Shown here piece by piece: positions 1 through 6,142 of a stretch of 7,116 nt of DNA. The notes below the pieces were generated by a model. It was not told where the DNA came from and searched no databases. It worked only from the letters and a program-made list of their open reading frames with translations. Source of the DNA: JBBAAW01 sp041658075 (GTDB taxonomy: Bacteria; Patescibacteriota; WWE3; UBA101185; UBA10185); NCBI GenBank assembly GCA_041658075.1, contig JBBAAW010000028.1, forward strand, positions 1-7,116. The letters are read 5' to 3'. Position numbers and translations under genes: made by a program. The first letter of the stretch is position 1, and the number at the start of each line of letters is the position of its first letter.

Positions 1-73
1 TGATTAGAATTACAAACATACTGAATACCTGGCGTTTTGTGCACCCTAATAAATCTCTCGCAAAGGTCGTTTT
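1..73. other. Window edge, no gene recognised
   Basis: This stretch precedes the first repeat array. Short open frames run off the window edge on both strands, but none gives a protein I recognise, so it may be the truncated end of a neighbouring gene or plain intergenic DNA. Confidence 0.3.
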
Positions 74-128
74 TTCTTCCACTTTTGTCTTTTTACTTTT
101 GTCTTTTGTCTTGAGGTTTTGCGTTGAG
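74..128. repeat. Degenerate 7-bp repeat array (CTTTTGT type)
   Basis: On the + strand this is a run of degenerate heptamers such as CTTTTGT and TTTTACT, ending in a GCGTTGAGC-like sequence. Positions 74-114 (41 bp) are identical to 3868-3908 in the same orientation. The array lies just downstream of the GDP-L-fucose synthase tail. It has no coding potential beyond low-complexity frames. Confidence 0.8.
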
Positions 129-148
129 CATTCGAATTCTAATATACC

Positions 149-268
149 TTATTTTGAATATTTACTGTAAACTATTTTAATCCCTTCCTCCAGACCTGTT
201 TTTTCCTTCCATCCTAACCTGTTGATTTTTGAAACATCGAGTAGTTTGCGGAAGGTGCCATCGGGTTG
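149..268 (-). pseudogene. fcl: GDP-L-fucose synthase, C-terminal fragment
   Basis: The last ~37-39 codons of a GDP-L-fucose synthase (GDP-4-keto-6-deoxymannose epimerase/reductase, a short-chain dehydrogenase that makes GDP-fucose for surface polysaccharides). The peptide contains DGTFRKLLDVSKINRLGW followed by K-K-T-GLEEGI, the conserved end of this family (usual form PDGTPRKLLDVS...LGW...LEEGI), and it ends in an in-frame TAA. The full protein is about 310-320 residues, so the NAD-binding and catalytic parts are absent. Upstream of the fragment, from about 269, the reading frame runs into 7-bp repeats, which lengthen the open frame artificially. The sequence that follows (a four-helix-bundle pseudogene) shows no trace of the missing body, so this is either a dead remnant or a gene tail separated by insertion. 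Family recognition is from memory of the motif. Confidence 0.75.
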
Positions 269-348
<80 letters not shown>

Positions 349-351
349 AAT

Positions 352-818
352 TTAGAGACACCATTTGTCAGGATTGTTAATCATGGATATCAACATCTTA
401 CGAACTTCATCATATTCGCTCAGAATTCTCTCATGTGTTTCTTTTTGAATGTATTTACAGCCCTTTGAATAATCAAGCCAGACTTCTGTTTCATTCTCTT
501 CACCTAACGAATCTGTCAGCTTATTTACAAATGATTTTTCATATCTCCTCTTTGCCCAGGACTCTGCAAGGCATGATGTCACGGATCGTGATGAACGACG
601 CATCTGGTCAGCCTGTCCTGTGAAATAATCAATATTGAGACAATCTGCTGTGTTTAATAATTGCCTTCTCTAGTACAAAAGAATTAATTTAAATATTTCA
701 CAGGATAAAAATATTTTTCCTCCTTTGGAAAACTTTTTGAGATTTCAAAAATCTCCATCGCTAGTTTATAAGCTTTGTGATAAACTATTAAATCCTTAAA
801 ACTGCCTATTTTGCTCAT
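352..818 (-). pseudogene. Four-helix-bundle (S23/IVS-type) protein, broken by 88-bp insertion
   Basis: The first part starts at an ATG (816-818), seven bases after AAGGAG. It reads MSKIGSFKDLIVYHKAYKLA and then MEIFEISKSFPKEEKY, the typical N-terminus of the family, before stopping at 684-686. The second part (352-603) carries the rest: QMRRSSRSVTSCLAESWAKR, then KLTDSLGEENETEVWLDY, ending NNPDKWCL. The break coincides with an 88-bp segment bounded by 10-bp inverted repeats (617-704), which shifts the frame and adds stops. Without it the pieces would give about 120 residues, the usual length. Homologues are encoded in intervening sequences of bacterial 23S rRNA genes, and Avd of diversity-generating retroelements has the same fold; the function of stand-alone copies is unknown. 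Repeat arrays flank the gene in inverted orientation. Confidence 0.85.
617..704. mobile_element. 88-bp insertion with 10-bp terminal inverted repeats
   Basis: CCTGTGAAAT at 617-626 is exactly inverted as ATTTCACAGG at 695-704. The segment interrupts the four-helix-bundle gene between the conserved FPKEEKY and QMRRSS blocks, and its 88 bp shift the frame. It is too small to encode a protein and could be a MITE-like insertion or a hairpin-forming intervening sequence. I could not identify a target-site duplication with confidence. Confidence 0.55.
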
Positions 819-831
819 AACCTACTCCTTA

Positions 832-945
832 TGCAAACTACTCTCTATGCTATCTACGCTCAGACTCTTCGTCACTCAATTTTTGTGAAGGGTGCCGGGT
901 TGGTTGAAGTGCCGGGTTGTTTTTGTGCCGGGTGCCGGGGGATGT
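832..945. repeat. Repeat arms between two four-helix-bundle genes
   Basis: Two different repeats meet here. Positions 843-861 (CTCTATGCTATCTACGCTC) are the inverse, with a 2-bp insertion, of the GAGCGTAGAGCATAGAG stretch at 282-298, so they form the upstream arm of the pseudogene. From about 888 to 940 the sequence switches to GTGCCGG heptamers interspersed with T-rich spacers, which border the 3' end of the next four-helix-bundle gene. Confidence 0.7.
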
Positions 946-949
946 CATT

Positions 950-1336
950 TTATTCGTACTTGGGACCTTTGTATGAGGTTCCCTTGAGGTGCTGGATTAG
1001 GCTTGAGGTTTTTCGTGATAAAATATCTGTTTTTGATAGAAGCTCATTAAATTGTTCTTGTGTTATATAGGCTTGATCATATGCCCGATATGACTGTGAT
1101 CGAACTTCTGCACAGGAGCTCTTTGAAACGGACAGGAATTGAATAAACTCCTTATTGCCTCCTCGTTCGAAGCCTTCCGATATATTATCCATCACAGATC
1201 CGGCAGCTGCCCTCATCTGATCACGAAACCTGTAGTCTTTACAGAAGAGTTCCTGTGAAGTTACCAAAAAAACAAACTTACATAACTCCCTCGCCAACTG
1301 CCAAATCTCCAAGTCTTCAAATTTCGTAACTTTCAT
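950..1336 (-). CDS. Four-helix-bundle protein (S23/IVS-type), intact
   Basis: A 128-residue protein starting at ATG (MKVTKFEDLEIWQLARELCK), which is the standard opening of this family (F-x-D-L-x-x-W-x-x-A-x-x-L). The central block QMRAAAGSVMDNISEGFERG, then the N-K-E-F-x-x-F-L pattern and the YRAYDQAYI segment, match the family core, and the length is normal. It is a soluble, largely helical protein without a signal peptide. Homologues are encoded within 23S rRNA intervening sequences, where the protein's role is unknown; related Avd proteins bind the reverse transcriptase of diversity-generating retroelements, but no reverse transcriptase or template repeat is seen here. It is too different from the other two copies to be a recent duplicate. 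GTGCCGG-type repeats lie 3' and ACGCGGA-type repeats lie 5'. Confidence 0.9.
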   Translation of the reverse strand: MKVTKFEDLEIWQLARELCKFVFLVTSQELFCKDYRFRDQMRAAAGSVMDNISEGFERGGNKEFIQFLSVSKSSCAEVRSQSYRAYDQAYITQEQFNELLSKTDILSRKTSSLIQHLKGTSYKGPKYE

Positions 1337-1345
1337 ACCTGACTA

Positions 1346-1386
1346 ATTTTACACGGAACGCGGAACCCGAAACGCGGAACGCTGTC
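1346..1386. repeat. 7-bp repeat (ACGCGGA)
   Basis: Heptamers ACGCGGA / ACCCGAA / ACGCGGA just upstream of the intact four-helix-bundle gene. Read on the opposite strand the unit is GTTCCGC, which resembles the GTGCCGG unit on the other side of the gene (10 of 13 positions over the best stretch). The two arrays are thus loosely inverted. Confidence 0.7.
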
Positions 1387-1424
1387 TACAAAGTCTTGCG
1401 CTGGACGTTGGGCGTTCGTATTCT

Positions 1425-1600
1425 AAGGAGAAAGGAGAAAGTGATGAATTAAGATAAAAGACAAAAGTGAAAAGACAAAAGTGAAAAGAAAACAGTGAAC
1501 AGAGAAAAGTGAAAAACTAAAAGTTGCGCTTCGCTAAACTAAAAGCTTTGTAAACTAAAAGTTCACTTCGACAGGCTCAGTGTACAGTGAAAAACTAAAA
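1425..1600. repeat. Purine-rich 7-bp array (GTGAAAA / GACAAAA)
   Basis: About 175 bp without a gene, made mainly of degenerate heptamers such as GTGAAAA, GACAAAA and ACTAAAA on the + strand. Positions 1440-1468 are identical over 29 bp to 3101-3129, on the other side of the AlbA_2 gene. Embedded at 1564-1582 is CACTTCGACAGGCTCAGTG, whose ends CACT/AGTG are inverted. It resembles the CTTCGACAGGCTCAG-type dispersed element common in bacterial genomes. Confidence 0.8.
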
Positions 1601-1623
1601 GTGGCTGTTGTGCTAACGGCTAA

Positions 1624-2985
1624 TTAAGTGTTAAGATCATGGACAACAAAATATCCTCCCGTTTTGCTATTCCCTTTAAATTCAATTTTATCTTTATCTT
1701 TTAATGTTTTGAGCCATCGTTCTATCGTTTTACCAGGAGTGTTTATCTTTTGTGCTAAAAAAGGGACTCTTTGACCGGGGTTTTCTTTAATTATTAAAAA
1801 CAACTCATTTACTCCCTCATTTACTCCCTCATTTACTCCCTCATTTACTCCCTCATTTACTCCCTCATTTACTCCCTCATTTATAGCCGGTAGAAATGTA
1901 ATAACAAATGCTCCTGCTTTTTCTTCAAAAACAGGCCTTGGGTTTTCGTTTGTCTTACAGTTGCTTATCATTCGCGTAAAACCGGTTCCCCAGTTTTCGA
2001 TCAGTCCGACTTTAAAAAATAGTTCGGCAATTTTCTTATTTCGGGGTATTGATCTGCATTCAGTCTCAATGTGTGCAAGGTTTAATTCACGCGGTAAGAG
2101 GCCGGGACTCCATATTTCTATTCGATTATCGAATATTCTGACCTGAATATTACCAGCATCGGTGTAATCGCGATGCACAATTGCGTTAATTAACCCTTCT
2201 CTTAAAGCCTCAATTGGATATTCCCATTTTTCAATCCGTTGTGCCTGTTTCCCAATTTCAACGTTCATGTTGATAGACCTGGTTATAAAACTCAGTGAAT
2301 CATTTACGGATTCGATAATATTACCGGTAGTGTTCTTCATGTCTATAAACACATCCGGTGTATCACCTTTAAACCTTGCCAACTTAATCAAGGCATTGGG
2401 GTGCGAAGCGATATTGGATGCAAAACACAGGAATCCGGCTTGAGTAAGCTTATTTTCATGCAAGACCCCAAGTTCAGTGAGGATGACATTAACATCCTGT
2501 GAATCGATTTTAAAGTGTTTTTCGTTAAGCGATAAAAACCATTTTACGCTTATTGTATTATCAGTAATTTGAAGGTTGGATGTTTGTCGGTCAAAATCAG
2601 GGGTTTGATAACGTTTGATCAGTTCCCTTAGATGGGTATTGCTGATCTTTAAATTTGATTTTCCGGTACGGATATAAGCTTTATCAAATGCAAAAATGGG
2701 CTTGTTGTCAGATTCCGGTATCTCAATTTCAACATACTCACCCAAAGCAAACTCCTTCACGTTGATAGATGGGTACAAAACCGGATCGGTATGTTGTTTT
2801 ACTTTATTGACGAAATCTTCAATACTCTTTCTTCCTACCTTCATATTGGTAAATTCACCCAAATCATTGACACCAACTATCACTTTACCACCTTTGCGGT
2901 TAGCGAATGAGGCCAAAGAAATGATGATCTCCTTCCATTCGGAAAAACTTTCTTTTAACTCTATTGTTTCAGATTCTTTGAACAC
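1624..2985 (-). CDS. AlbA_2 (Schlafen-like) ATP-binding protein with winged helix
   Basis: A 453-residue protein starting at GTG (2983-2985); no in-frame ATG lies upstream before a stop, and the family also begins with x-K-E-S-E. Domains in order: AlbA_2/Schlafen-like domain at about 4-115 (ESETIELKESFSEWKEI, FANRKGGKVIVGVND); a middle region; an HATPase_c_4-like domain at about 255-345 with REGLINAIVHRDY (N267, H271) and the G-T-G-F turn at 333-336; a linker of tandem NEGV units at 367-394; and a winged-helix domain at about 395-453. Proteins of this architecture (COG2865) are usually annotated as transcriptional regulators or 'RecG-like' ATP-binding proteins. The cellular role is unproven; DNA binding and regulation are inferred from the domains. 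The gene stands alone between direct copies of a purine-rich repeat, suggesting acquired cargo. It appears intact. Confidence 0.9.
   Translation of the reverse strand: MFKESETIELKESFSEWKEIIISLASFANRKGGKVIVGVNDLGEFTNMKVGRKSIEDFVNKVKQHTDPVLYPSINVKEFALGEYVEIEIPESDNKPIFAFDKAYIRTGKSNLKISNTHLRELIKRYQTPDFDRQTSNLQITDNTISVKWFLSLNEKHFKIDSQDVNVILTELGVLHENKLTQAGFLCFASNIASHPNALIKLARFKGDTPDVFIDMKNTTGNIIESVNDSLSFITRSINMNVEIGKQAQRIEKWEYPIEALREGLINAIVHRDYTDAGNIQVRIFDNRIEIWSPGLLPRELNLAHIETECRSIPRNKKIAELFFKVGLIENWGTGFTRMISNCKTNENPRPVFEEKAGAFVITFLPAINEGVNEGVNEGVNEGVNEGVNEGVNELFLIIKENPGQRVPFLAQKINTPGKTIERWLKTLKDKDKIEFKGNSKTGGYFVVHDLNT
1804..1887 (-). repeat. 12-bp in-frame tandem repeat encoding NEGV units
   Basis: Seven near-perfect copies of a 12-bp unit (TTTACTCCCTCA on the + strand) encode consecutive Asn-Glu-Gly-Val tetrapeptides in the AlbA_2 protein. 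They lie between its ATPase-like and winged-helix domains. Gain or loss of units would change linker length without shifting the frame. Confidence 0.95.
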
Positions 2986-3059
2986 AATATAATAGTTAAT
3001 GATATGATGTATGTATCCACAACATATTTTGCAAAAGGGAAACTACAGGGAAATGCCGG

Positions 3060-3262
3060 GGATGTTGAATTAAGACAAAAGACAAAAGTCACAAGATAAA
3101 AGTGATGAATTAAGATAAAAGACAAAAGTCACAAGACAAAAATGAAAACAATATAAAAAGGAGAAAGGGAAGAGTGAAAAACTAAGAGTGAAAAGCTTTG
3201 AAAGTGAACAGAGAACAGTTAAAAGAGAAAAGAGATAAATAAACAGTTTTTTACTTTTCATT
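3060..3262. repeat. Purine-rich 7-bp array upstream of the AlbA_2 gene
   Basis: Degenerate GACAAAA / GTGAAAA heptamers in the same orientation as the array at 1425-1600, sharing with it the perfect 29-bp copy at 3101-3129. Near 3240 the orientation flips: 3227-3239 (GAAAAGAGATAAA) is inverted with one mismatch at 3261-3273, giving a potential hairpin with a 21-base loop. The open frames through the array encode only low-complexity Phe/Leu/Ser-rich peptides and are not credible genes. Confidence 0.8.
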
Positions 3263-3264
3263 TA

Positions 3265-3330
3265 TCACTTTTCGTTCTTCACTATGTTAAGTTTTGCAGT
3301 TTTGATTGAAGAAACGAGCATACTTAATAA
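3265..3330 (-). pseudogene. Four-helix-bundle protein, C-terminal scrap
   Basis: The minus strand reads LLSMLVSSIKTAK and then LNIVKNEK to a TGA at 3265-3267. The first 13 residues match the end of the neighbouring intact gene, LISMLISSIKTSK. Immediately upstream (above 3330) the frame enters GTGAAAA repeats, so only the last helix end survives. It is the remnant of a fourth four-helix-bundle copy, of the same subfamily as the gene at 3375-3746, probably lost by recombination between arrays. Confidence 0.65.
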
Positions 3331-3335
3331 GTGGA

Positions 3336-3374
3336 CAGTGAAAAGTGAAAAGTGAAAAGTGAATAGTGAATAGT
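3336..3374. repeat. GTGAAAA heptamer array, 3' arm of four-helix-bundle gene
   Basis: Several consecutive AGTGAAA heptamers on the + strand, the last ones drifting to GTGAATA. They run up to the stop codon of the four-helix-bundle gene at 3375. The same unit occurs inverted on the far side of the gene (about 3784-3820). Confidence 0.9.
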
Positions 3375-3746
3375 TTATTTCGGATGTAAAAACTGTTTTG
3401 ATGTTTTAATTGATGAAATAAGCATGCTAATCAGTTCTTTGTTATCGGCTAATAGGTCTGTTGCTGTTTCGAAGGAGATAAAACAGGATTCACGTAAAAG
3501 TGAAATCCAATAATCGGTTTCGTTTGCCTCTTTTAATGATATGCTTAGTTTCGAGATAAAGTCGAGTTTTGATTGGGCGAATTCGGCTTCACGAACCATA
3601 GCACCTATGGAAGTACCTGCTTTTAAAAACTGTTTACTCAAAACATATTCCTTATGCTCTGCGACGATCTGTTTGTAAACCTTGATTACTTTTAAAGCAA
3701 AAGCATAACTCTTTTGACGTAATATACTTTTACCCTGTTGAATCAT
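3375..3746 (-). CDS. Four-helix-bundle protein, second intact copy
   Basis: I take the ATG at 3744-3746 as start, giving 123 residues; a TTG at 3753-3755 would add three. The protein opens MIQQGKSILRQKSYAFALKV and carries YVLSKQFLKAGTSIGAMVRE, then AEFAQSKLDFISKLSISLKE, ANETDYWISLL and the C-terminal ELISMLISSIKTSK. This is the second major subfamily of Bacteroidota four-helix-bundle (S23/IVS-like) proteins, distinct in sequence from the copy at 950-1336. Length is normal and no residues seem missing. It is cytosolic and helical, with unknown function. The start codon lies in the loop of an 11-bp hairpin (3733-3765), and GTGAAAA arrays in opposite orientation border both ends, an arrangement like an insertion cassette. 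Confidence 0.88.
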   Translation of the reverse strand: MIQQGKSILRQKSYAFALKVIKVYKQIVAEHKEYVLSKQFLKAGTSIGAMVREAEFAQSKLDFISKLSISLKEANETDYWISLLRESCFISFETATDLLADNKELISMLISSIKTSKQFLHPK

Positions 3747-3765
3747 GCGAAGCAATTCAACAGGG
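3733..3765 (-). promoter_or_regulatory. 11-bp perfect hairpin enclosing the start codon
   Basis: CCCTGTTGAAT (3733-3743) and ATTCAACAGGG (3755-3765) are perfect inverse copies separated by 11 bases. The ATG of the four-helix-bundle gene is in that loop. In the transcript this could limit ribosome access, be a binding site for the protein itself, or mark the end of a cassette. The structure is seen; the roles are inference. Confidence 0.6.
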
Positions 3766-3774
3766 GGAACTCAT

Positions 3775-3920
3775 AATTTATCATTTTTCACTTTTCACTT
3801 TTCACTTTTCACTTTTGTCTTTTTACTTTCGCCTTTCTCCTTTTTCCTTTTTCCTTCTCTTCTCTTCTTCTTCCACTTTTGTCTTTTTACTTTTGTCTTT
3901 TGTCTTGATCGGTTTTCGTT
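3775..3920. repeat. Pyrimidine-rich 7-bp array (CACTTTT / CTTTTGT)
   Basis: On the + strand CACTTTT heptamers run to about 3820, followed by C/T-rich sequence and then CTTTTGT heptamers. Positions 3868-3908 are a 41-bp exact copy of 74-114. The first part is the inverted counterpart of the GTGAAAA array at 3336-3374, with the four-helix-bundle gene between them. The open frame through it is low-complexity Phe/Leu/Ser and not a gene. Confidence 0.9.
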
Positions 3921-3985
3921 TGGCGTTGATCTTTTCACATAATGCTTTTTCCCTTACAGAACGTTCCAAATAAAGGAAGATTCAT

Positions 3986-4357
3986 CTATTCAACACTTAA
4001 TCCGATGATTCGATCATAATGCTTTTTGTTTAGGGTTTTTACCGGAAAATTATTGACTATGCAAGTTGCAGCGATGAAGATGTCTCTAAACTCGATCATC
4101 TTATTCTCTTGTCGCAGTTGATGATAAATCTCGGCAGCTTTGCTTGCAACATCCTCGTTAAAAGGTAAAACAGGTATGTCTTCAGTGAGTATTTTTATAT
4201 CATTGACTTTGTTGAGCGTATTGGCCCCCATCAGTAATTCATATAAGGTTACCGATGAGATATAAATTTGTTCATCATCAGGAATCTGGAATAAAACTGT
4301 TTTTGTTTTGTCTTTAGCCCTTAAAAATTCAATAAAAATACTTGTATCGACTACCAT
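3986..4357 (-). CDS. PIN-domain toxin (VapC type)
   Basis: A PIN-domain ribonuclease of type II toxin-antitoxin systems; relatives cut tRNA or rRNA. From the ATG at 4355-4357 it has 123 residues and opens MVVDTSIFIEFLR. The expected acidic residues are visible: D4 in VVDTS, E40 in TLYELLMGA, D92 in EFRDIFIAA, and D115 in the final HYDRIIGL block, which is the usual place for the fourth. Length is typical. An in-frame ATG at 4370-4372 would add five residues, but the later one is the family-like start and overlaps the antitoxin stop (ATGGTAG), which suggests translational coupling. The gene is the second of a two-gene operon. It appears complete and active, though activity is inferred from the residues. 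Confidence 0.9.
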   Translation of the reverse strand: MVVDTSIFIEFLRAKDKTKTVLFQIPDDEQIYISSVTLYELLMGANTLNKVNDIKILTEDIPVLPFNEDVASKAAEIYHQLRQENKMIEFRDIFIAATCIVNNFPVKTLNKKHYDRIIGLSVE

Positions 4358-4575
4358 TCCTGAACTCTCCATTGATTAAACAAATTTTGGTTCTCATCAA
4401 ATATTTTTAAATCGGAATCGGACCAGATAGAGACATTGAGAATTTTGTTTTTGTAAGTCGTCCAAAAAATAGGTTTATCGGTTTTTTGTTTGCTCAATAA
4501 AAAATCCATAAAGTCATTCAATTCCTGCCTTGCAGTTTTATTTAACCTGTTATATTTAACCACAATCTCGCTCAT
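4351..4575 (-). CDS. Antitoxin of PIN toxin (DUF2281-like)
   Basis: A small protein directly upstream of, and overlapping, the PIN toxin. I prefer the ATG at 4573-4575 (74 residues, MSEIVVKYNRLNKTARQELN); an earlier in-frame start would add ten hydrophobic residues unlike the family. The N-terminal half, ending DFMDFLLSKQK, follows the pattern of DUF2281-type antitoxins. The C-terminal half (IWSDSDLKIFDENQNLFNQW, ending RVQEW) looks like the toxin-binding tail found in Bacteroidota partners of PIN proteins. By analogy it should neutralise the toxin and repress its own operon. I do not see a clear operator, only an AT-rich leader with no Shine-Dalgarno site. Confidence 0.75.
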   Translation of the reverse strand: MSEIVVKYNRLNKTARQELNDFMDFLLSKQKTDKPIFWTTYKNKILNVSIWSDSDLKIFDENQNLFNQWRVQEW

Positions 4576-4605
4576 CTTTTTTTGTGTAAATGTAATTAAT
4601 ATCAA

Positions 4606-4818
4606 TTGTATTTAAAAGAATTACTCAAGAGGGATACCTTAAATTGAGTTGGCACAGTGTTTCATGTAATAAAAAACTGTGGTACTCGTGTAACTTTTAA
4701 TTCCCAGTCGTCGGTTAATTATAGGTACGAATTGTCACGAATTTAGTATCAAGAAGTAAATTATTCCCATTCATTGCGCCATTTTTTTTGAAGTTCCAAT
4801 GGGTCTTCTTGCAGAAAT
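4606..4818. other. AT-rich intergenic leader, no gene seen
   Basis: About 210 bp upstream of the toxin-antitoxin operon. I see no credible coding frame, RNA gene or repeat here. It should contain the operon's promoter, but no promoter match is good enough to place. Confidence 0.4.
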
Positions 4819-5171
4819 ATGGATCCGCAATATTTTCTTAAGTCCAGACTTGAAACAAAGAACCGAGTCCCCGAAGGGGCGAGCTCACGACCGGAGGGAG
4901 TAAAATTCAAGGCTGCAGATAATTTTGGGGCTCCTGTTTTTCAGCTTGCCCACGGTTTATTTGTTCATTTTTTGTCCGCCCAAAAAACGAACCAACCGAA
5001 TCCCGCGTCAGCGGGATGAGCTCGCGAACACCTTAAAAAATAATTTAAATTGTGAGCAAAAAAGGGCGCCGGAACCGAGCCATCGGCGAGCTCGGCGTAG
5101 CCAAATGACAACTTCACCCCGGCCGTGCGCCCGCTACACGAGCCTTATTGGCACTACCGTCCGGGCTGAAG
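4819..5171. other. GC-richer non-coding island with small palindromes
   Basis: This stretch is visibly richer in G+C than its surroundings. Overlapping + strand open frames cross it, but they differ in frame, look basic and low in information, and match no family I know. Palindromes include ATCCCGC-GTCA-GCGGGAT (5000-5017) and CCCC-GAA-GGGG (4869-4879). From about 5145 it shows weak similarity to the DNA at about 6800, just before the 188-bp repeat, so it may be the diverged body of a larger dispersed element. I do not call a gene here. Confidence 0.5.
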
Positions 5172-5359
5172 TTCGCACTATTTCCGGGTTGCCTGCGCGC
5201 CTCTAAAGTACATTTCTACAATCTATCTTTCGTGCTCTGTCATTGCGAGTTCCGCCCTGCGGGACGAAGCAATCTTTATCAACCTTCCACAGTACAAACT
5301 TTTGTTTTTTATCCAACTTACTTCTTACTACTTACTTCTTACTACTTACTTTGTCTTAT
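5172..5359. repeat. 188-bp dispersed repeat, copy 1
   Basis: Aligns without gaps to 6826-7013 in the same orientation; by hand count about 21 of 188 positions differ (~89% identity). It contains an invariant AAAGTACATTTCTACAATCT block, an imperfect hairpin at 5242-5273 (ATTGC...GCAAT outside, CCGC-CCT-GCGG inside) of the CATTGCGAG...CGAAGCAATC type familiar from many genomes, and a 7-bp ACTTCTT/ACTACTT array at the end. Confidence 0.9.
5242..5273. repeat. REP-like imperfect hairpin, copy 1
   Basis: Outer stem ATTGC/GCAAT, small internal loop, inner stem around CCGC-CCT-GCGG. This is the palindromic core of the 188-bp repeat. The two copies differ in two bases on the left arm (TT versus CC) and keep the inner stem. 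Confidence 0.7.
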
Positions 5360-5428
5360 ATTTGAGTCCCTTCTACAATCTATCTTACCTGCACCGACAT
5401 TGCTAGTCCGCTGATGTTGAGCGTTTGG

Positions 5429-6142
5429 CTAAAGTTTTGGTTTTGCTTTTTCTATCGGGGTTTTGTCGGCGCCAAGAGAGTTGTCTCTTGCCAGGAGGAA
5501 ATCATCGGCAATGCGTTCGAGTTTTTCTTTGAATGCCGGGAGGTCCACCGGGTTTTTCAGCCAACGTTGTTCTTGAAGCCAATCAACTGGGAAAGTAGTC
5601 AAACGCATCAGGACATCCTCTTCATTCATCAGTTGTTTATTGGTGGCATGTTCATAAACAGTTTTCCAGTTAAAGGAATAATTAGCGGCAAGTAATACAA
5701 TATCAAATACATCCTTCACTTCATCCCGGCTTAACATAGCCCCTAACTTATTGGCAAGGATATTTCCAGGATTATCCAGGGGAATCTCATCGGACCATAA
5801 AACCGGTCCCAAATGCCTCCCCGTATCATTGACAAATTCAAGTTTCATCCGCACTTCACCCCCGATCCAAATCCTCACAAACTCATCAGTGTCCACGGTT
5901 GATTTAGTGTCCACTGGTAACTGGCCTATCAATCGTTTATAAATTCGTTTGACCTCTTGTGTAAACCCCGGGGCGCTGTTAACAAAAAAATCAAGATCAT
6001 CACTAAACCGATGATTCAGATAAAACCTTCCTAATGCAGTCCCACCGGTCAGGTAGAATGAGCCCAGATGACCTTTGAGCGCCTGAAGCGTTTTATCCTG
6101 AAGCCGATAAATACTTTTGTAGTCTGGAACGGATGAATTCAT
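5429..6142 (-). CDS. AbiEii-type nucleotidyltransferase (putative toxin)
   Basis: A 237-residue protein of the nucleotidyl transferase AbiEii/AbiGii family. These are toxins of abortive-infection type toxin-antitoxin systems that transfer nucleotides, in characterised members to tRNA. Visible motifs: the glycine signature TGGTALGRF (32-40), then FSDDLDFF (46-53) with the metal-binding aspartates, a KLEFV strand at 100-104, and the conserved block NILANKLGAMLSRDEVKDVF with D147 (127-147). These are the expected catalytic and family elements, so it looks intact, with a slightly short and variable C-terminus. It starts at ATG 6140-6142, inside the 3' end of the upstream small gene (50-nt overlap in another frame), implying coupled translation. 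The usual AbiEi winged-helix antitoxin is not present; the small upstream protein takes its place. Confidence 0.88.
   Translation of the reverse strand: MNSSVPDYKSIYRLQDKTLQALKGHLGSFYLTGGTALGRFYLNHRFSDDLDFFVNSAPGFTQEVKRIYKRLIGQLPVDTKSTVDTDEFVRIWIGGEVRMKLEFVNDTGRHLGPVLWSDEIPLDNPGNILANKLGAMLSRDEVKDVFDIVLLAANYSFNWKTVYEHATNKQLMNEEDVLMRLTTFPVDWLQEQRWLKNPVDLPAFKEKLERIADDFLLARDNSLGADKTPIEKAKPKL

Noticed and set aside
1425..1600. Possible CRISPR array
   Set aside because: Units are 7 bp, degenerate and contiguous, with no unique spacers and no cas genes.
3070..3261. Open frame on the minus strand through purine-rich DNA
   Set aside because: It encodes only Phe/Leu/Ser runs produced by the 7-bp array; there is no domain and no start signal.
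950..3746. Diversity-generating retroelement (Avd-like four-helix proteins)
   Set aside because: No reverse transcriptase, template repeat or variable-repeat target gene is present in the window.
3745..3942. Open frame on the plus strand, Phe/Ser/Leu-rich
   Set aside because: A translation of the CACTTTT/CTTTTGT array. A membrane protein was considered but the periodic DNA explains it fully.
4576..4640. Bacteroidota-type promoter (TAnnTTTG) upstream of the antitoxin gene
   Set aside because: A TACATTTA box is present but no properly spaced -33 element is convincing in such AT-rich DNA.
4819..5414. Three overlapping plus-strand open frames
   Set aside because: They lie in different frames, are rich in Arg/Pro, overlap palindromes and the dispersed repeat, and match no family I know. 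Open because of GC content and chance.
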